64,000 nt of DNA from Frateuria terrea (GTDB lineage Bacteria; Pseudomonadota; Gammaproteobacteria; Xanthomonadales; Rhodanobacteraceae). A program made the position numbers and the translations under genes. The stretch is from the NCBI RefSeq assembly GCF_900115705.1, contig NZ_FOXL01000005.1, positions 104,454-168,453 of the forward strand. Reading direction: 5' to 3'. Positions 60,930 through 64,000 of this stretch are shown here, in pieces (the first letter of the stretch is position 1; each line of letters opens with the position of its first letter). Under the pieces are notes generated by a model. That model did not search any database and was not told the DNA's origin. It saw nothing but the letters and a program-made list of their open reading frames with translations.

Positions 60930-61694
60930 ATGCTCGACATCCTCCCTCACGACGGCGAGATCGCCGAGATCCGCCTGGCCCGTCCGCCCGTCAACGCGCT
61001 GAACCTGGAGCTGATCGCGGCCCTGCGTGACGCCCTGGCCCAGGCGCCGCGCGACGGCGCGCGCGGGCTGGTGATCTCCGGCGCGCCAGGCCTGTTCTCC
61101 GCCGGCGTGGATGTGCCCGCGCTGCTGCAACGCGACCGCGCCGGCGTGCGCGAATACTGGCGCGCGCTGTTCGCACTGTGCGCGGACCTGGCCTACCTGC
61201 CTGTGCCCGCGGTGGCGGCGATCACCGGCCACAGCCCCGCGGGCGGCGCCGTGCTTGCGCTGTTCTGCGACTACCGCGTGATGGCGCAGGGGCCGTTCCG
61301 GATCGGCCTGAACGAGGTGCAGGTGGGACTGCTGGTGCCCGACTGCATCCAGCTTGCGCTACGCCGCGTCGTCGGCACCTACCGCGCCGAGCGGCTGTTG
61401 GTCGCCGGCGCCATGATCGAGGCCGAGCAGGCGCTGTCCTGCGGCTTCGTGGACGAACTGACCGGCGTGGACCAGGTGGTCACCCGCGCGGCGCACTGGC
61501 TCGGCGAACTGCTGGCGCTGCCGCGCCAGGCGATGCTCGCCACCCGCGAACTGGCCCGCGCCGACCTGCGTGCCGCCTGGCACGACGTCGACGCGCTGCC
61601 GCTGGACAGCTTCACCGAGGCGTTCTTCAACGCCGAGACGCAGGCGACGTTGCAGGCGCTGGTGGCGCGGCTGAAGGCCAAGAGCGCCGGCTGA
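60930..61694 (+). CDS. Enoyl-CoA isomerase/hydratase family protein
   Basis: 254 residues. Oxyanion-hole segments LFSAGVDVPALL and GHSPAGGAVLALFCDYRVM, then IGLNEVQVGLLVPD. The HSPAGGA and GLNE segments resemble delta3-delta2-enoyl-CoA isomerases (ECI/DCI) more than hydratases. Role in unsaturated fatty acid oxidation is inferred. Confidence 0.85.
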   Translation: MLDILPHDGEIAEIRLARPPVNALNLELIAALRDALAQAPRDGARGLVISGAPGLFSAGVDVPALLQRDRAGVREYWRALFALCADLAYLPVPAVAAITGHSPAGGAVLALFCDYRVMAQGPFRIGLNEVQVGLLVPDCIQLALRRVVGTYRAERLLVAGAMIEAEQALSCGFVDELTGVDQVVTRAAHWLGELLALPRQAMLATRELARADLRAAWHDVDALPLDSFTEAFFNAETQATLQALVARLKAKSAG

Positions 61695-61751
61695 CCCCTC
61701 CTCCCTGCATGCAGGCAACGCACCCTTGCAAGCAGGAAGAAGCCAACCGGC

Positions 61752-62615
61752 TCAACCGGTAGCGATCGGCCGCGACGGATCGCTCACCCAGCCGCTCCAC
61801 GACGGCGCGTAAAGCCGGGAACCGTGCAGTCCGGCGTACTCCATCGCCAACAGGTTGTGGCAGGCGGTCACGCCGGAGCCACACATGTGCACCACTTTGC
61901 CTGGAGCCGTGTCTCCCAACACGGCGGCAAACTCCTCGCGCAGCTGCGCTGGCGGCTTGAAGTGGCCGTCGGGCGCGAGGTTGTCGGCATAGGGACGGTT
62001 GAGCGCACCCGGCACGTGGCCGGCAGCCCGGTCCAGCGGCTCGGTATCGCCGCGATAGCGCGCGGCGGCACGCGCATCGACCAGTACCGGCGACGGCTCG
62101 GCATGCAGTGCAGCGTGGTCGGTGATCGCCTGGCTGGCATCGAAATGCAGGTCCACCTGGGTCGGCGTGCGCTGCACTGCGCCGGTTTCCTCGGGCAGTC
62201 CGGCCGCACGCCAGGCAGCGAGCCCACCGTCCAGCACCGCCACCTCGCGCACGCCGGCCAGGCGCAGCAGCCACCACAGCCGCGCCGCGGCCAGCGCGCT
62301 GCTGCCGGCGTCATACGCGACCACCTGCAGGCCGGGGCGCCAGCCCCAGCGGCCAAGCACGGCAGAGAACGCCTGCTCCAGCGGCAACGGATGGCGGCCC
62401 AGCCCCTGGCCCTGGCGGCCGAGGTCGGAAAGGTCGTGCTCCAGGCTGGCGTGCACGGCGCCGGGAATGTGCGCCTCGCGGTATTCCCGTTCGGGCTTGT
62501 CCGGATCGGCGGCGGCGGCGCCCGCCGGGTCGGCCCGGCAGTCGACGATCAGCACCTGGTCCGGCGGCAGCTCGGCCAGCGCGGCCGCATCGATCAGCGT
62601 GGTGTGCAGGCTCAT
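61752..62615 (-). CDS. sseA: 3-mercaptopyruvate/thiosulfate sulfurtransferase
   Basis: 287 residues, two rhodanese domains. The second carries the active-site loop CGSGVTACHN, the SseA-type signature; the first has no cysteine loop. It transfers sulfur from 3-mercaptopyruvate to acceptors. Overlaps the Nudix gene by four bases. Confidence 0.92.
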   Translation of the reverse strand: MSLHTTLIDAAALAELPPDQVLIVDCRADPAGAAAADPDKPEREYREAHIPGAVHASLEHDLSDLGRQGQGLGRHPLPLEQAFSAVLGRWGWRPGLQVVAYDAGSSALAAARLWWLLRLAGVREVAVLDGGLAAWRAAGLPEETGAVQRTPTQVDLHFDASQAITDHAALHAEPSPVLVDARAAARYRGDTEPLDRAAGHVPGALNRPYADNLAPDGHFKPPAQLREEFAAVLGDTAPGKVVHMCGSGVTACHNLLAMEYAGLHGSRLYAPSWSGWVSDPSRPIATG

Positions 62616-63235
62616 GCGTGTCCCATCCGTTCGAGCAGGTTGAGCAGCATCGCGGCGGTGGCGCCCCAGATGCGGTGACCGCCGTGGACGAATTCGACCA
62701 TCGCCCGCCGGTGGCCGCGGTAGTCCATCACATAGCGCTTGAGGTTCGACGGTTCAAGGAAGAACGCGAACGGCACCTCGAACACCTCCGCCACCTCTGC
62801 CGGCGTCGGGTAGAGCACCGCCTGCTCGGCGATGCATCCGACCACCGGCGTGACGCTGTAGCCGCTGATCGTCTCGAAGCAGTCGAGGAATCCCAGCGGC
62901 TTCACCTGCGCGCGCGACAGGCCGATTTCCTCCTCGCTCTCGCGCAGCGCGGTATCGACCGCGTCGGCGTCTTCGGGATCCTTGCGCCCACCGGGAAAGG
63001 CCACCTGCCCGGCATGCGCCTGCAGGTGCGCCGTGCGCACGGTGAACACCAGGCGCGGCTGCACGCCCTCACGCAAGCCGATCAGGACCGCCGCGGGGCG
63101 CCTGGGCACATCGCCGAGCAGATCGGCCATCTGGGCATGGTTCCAGCCCGGGCCAGTGGGCGGATCGGAGAGCGGCCGCAGGGCGCGCGGCAACGCGTCG
63201 AACACGCGGACCGGACGGTCGGGCACGCCGTCCAT
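62612..63235 (-). CDS. Nudix hydrolase, CoA diphosphatase-like
   Basis: 207 residues from ATG at 63235. The Nudix box GGRKDPEDADAVDTALRESEEEIGL is complete and preceded by VRTAHLQAHAGQVAFPGG, the pattern of NudL/CoA pyrophosphatases. It shares TAATG with the preceding DUF1289 gene. Confidence 0.92.
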   Translation of the reverse strand: MDGVPDRPVRVFDALPRALRPLSDPPTGPGWNHAQMADLLGDVPRRPAAVLIGLREGVQPRLVFTVRTAHLQAHAGQVAFPGGRKDPEDADAVDTALRESEEEIGLSRAQVKPLGFLDCFETISGYSVTPVVGCIAEQAVLYPTPAEVAEVFEVPFAFFLEPSNLKRYVMDYRGHRRAMVEFVHGGHRIWGATAAMLLNLLERMGHA

Positions 63236-63423
63236 TACGCGCTCGCGCGCGCGGGAAGGATCTCGCGCATGTAGTGCAGGCGCTCGGCGTCGTCCATGCT
63301 GCGCCAGCGCGCGATCTCCTCGCCGCTGCGCAGGCAGCCCTCGCACCAGCCGCGCGTATCCAGCCGGCAGATGCCGATGCAGGGCGTTAGCGGAGAGGCG
63401 GGGGCGGCGGAGTCGTGCGGCAT
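63235..63423 (-). CDS. DUF1289 family protein
   Basis: 62 residues. CIGICRLDTRGWCEGCLRSGEEIARWRSM gives the four-cysteine DUF1289 motif, probably a small metal-binding protein. Often found beside CoA- or Nudix-related genes. Confidence 0.9.
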   Translation of the reverse strand: MPHDSAAPASPLTPCIGICRLDTRGWCEGCLRSGEEIARWRSMDDAERLHYMREILPARASA

Positions 63424-63566
63424 TCGAACGATTTTAGCCGATGCGCTGGAACGTGGCGGTGCTGCCGCGACGGGCGCTTCGATGTCGCCTGCGGGCTGCG
63501 CTTATCCACGGATCGCGATCGCTCGTCCGAGGGCGGCGCGACGCGCCCAGGTCGAAGGACCCCGCC

Positions 63567-64000
63567 CTATTTGGCGATATCGAGCAATTCGATCTCGAAC
63601 ACCAGCGCCTCGTTCGGCCCGATGCGCGGCAGCTGGCCACGCTCTCCATAGGCCAGCTGCGGCGGGATCACCACCTTCCAGCGATCGCCCACGTGCATGC
63701 GCGGGATTACGTCCTGCCAACCGGGGATGACCTTGTCGACCTGGAAGGTGACCGGCGCGCCATGCGCCCACGAACTGTCGAACTCGGTGCCGTCGACCAG
63801 CATGCCGCGGTAGTTGACCGTCACGGTGCTGGTCACCGTGGGGCTGTCCTTGCCCTTGCCCGATTCGATCACCGCGTACTGGATGCCCGAGGGGAGCTGC
63901 ACCACGCCAGGACGCTTGCGGTTCTGCGCCAGGTAGTCGGCGCTCTTGCGTGCGTTGGCCGCGGCGATGCGCTTGAACTCGGCCACGGCATGGGTGTGCA
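63567..64000 (-). CDS. FKBP-type peptidyl-prolyl isomerase (5' end outside window)
   Basis: At least 143 codons are visible; the frame stays open to the window edge, so the start lies to the right. The visible N-terminal part (ANARKSADYLAQN) is the end of an FkpA/Mip-type dimerisation domain, and YRGMLVDGTEFDSSWAHGAPVTFQVDKVIPGWQDVI the FKBP core. It should catalyse proline isomerisation in the envelope or cytoplasm. Confidence 0.9.
   Translation of the reverse strand, partial: HTHAVAEFKRIAAANARKSADYLAQNRKRPGVVQLPSGIQYAVIESGKGKDSPTVTSTVTVNYRGMLVDGTEFDSSWAHGAPVTFQVDKVIPGWQDVIPRMHVGDRWKVVIPPQLAYGERGQLPRIGPNEALVFEIELLDIAK

Overview
The window holds one complete lambda-like (siphovirus-type) prophage at 1-43844, followed by about 20 kb of high-GC gammaproteobacterial chromosome at 43850-64000. 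The chromosomal order (ispH, lspA, ileS, ribF, murJ, rpsT, obgE, rpmA, rplU, uvrA), the high GC and a palindromic repeat rich in the word TCGAAGGGC suggest a xanthomonad or Rhodanobacteraceae-type host. That assignment is inference from gene order and composition. No rRNA or tRNA was recognised.

Prophage borders: an exact 95-bp direct repeat lies at 1-95 and 43750-43844. The left copy starts at the window edge, so it may be longer. The right copy runs straight into a host intrinsic terminator. The left copy is followed by a phage hairpin, as if the phage replaces the terminator of a host transcript it interrupts.

Prophage layout, a mirror image of lambda. At the centre (30580-30664), a Cro-like gene (minus) and a CI-like gene (plus) diverge over three operators of form TAGCA-N3-TGCTA. 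Two more operators control a second early promoter at 32541-32568. The minus-strand early operon (30579 to 23598) carries Cro, a CII-position HTH protein, a replication protein with repeats inside its gene that look like an origin, HNH and NinB/RusA-type recombination genes, a DNA methyltransferase and a Q-position gene. Directly after the Q-position gene come a promoter and a terminator arranged like lambda pR'/tR'. The late genes follow on the same strand: a phosphoesterase, a lysis cassette, small and large terminase, a portal fused to a minor head protein, a protease-scaffold fusion, major capsid, connectors, tail tube, a chaperone pair joined by a -1 frameshift, a lipoprotein, tape measure, the tail tip, and a J-like protein ending in a Hint (intein-like) domain. 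Several intrinsic terminators interrupt this operon, so processive antitermination is expected.

The plus-strand early operon (32604-42160) holds many small overlapping genes, a recombination module (annealing-type protein, YqaJ exonuclease, SSB-like protein), a Lar-like anti-restriction protein and an excisionase-like protein. A freestanding HNH endonuclease gene with its own promoter follows, and the integrase lies on the opposite strand. Three small genes downstream of the CI-like gene, closed by a terminator, occupy the position of lambda rexAB and are the best candidates for lysogen-expressed accessory functions.

Host part: isoprenoid, lipoprotein, isoleucyl-tRNA, flavin and lipid II genes (ispH, lspA, ileS, ribF, murJ) run leftward. 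The ribosomal genes rpsT, rpmA and rplU and the GTPase obgE surround a Tat-exported asparaginase-family enzyme. Then come uvrA, a thioesterase, a DUF4139 protein, an enoyl-CoA isomerase, a sulfurtransferase, a Nudix hydrolase, a DUF1289 protein and the truncated start of an FKBP isomerase.
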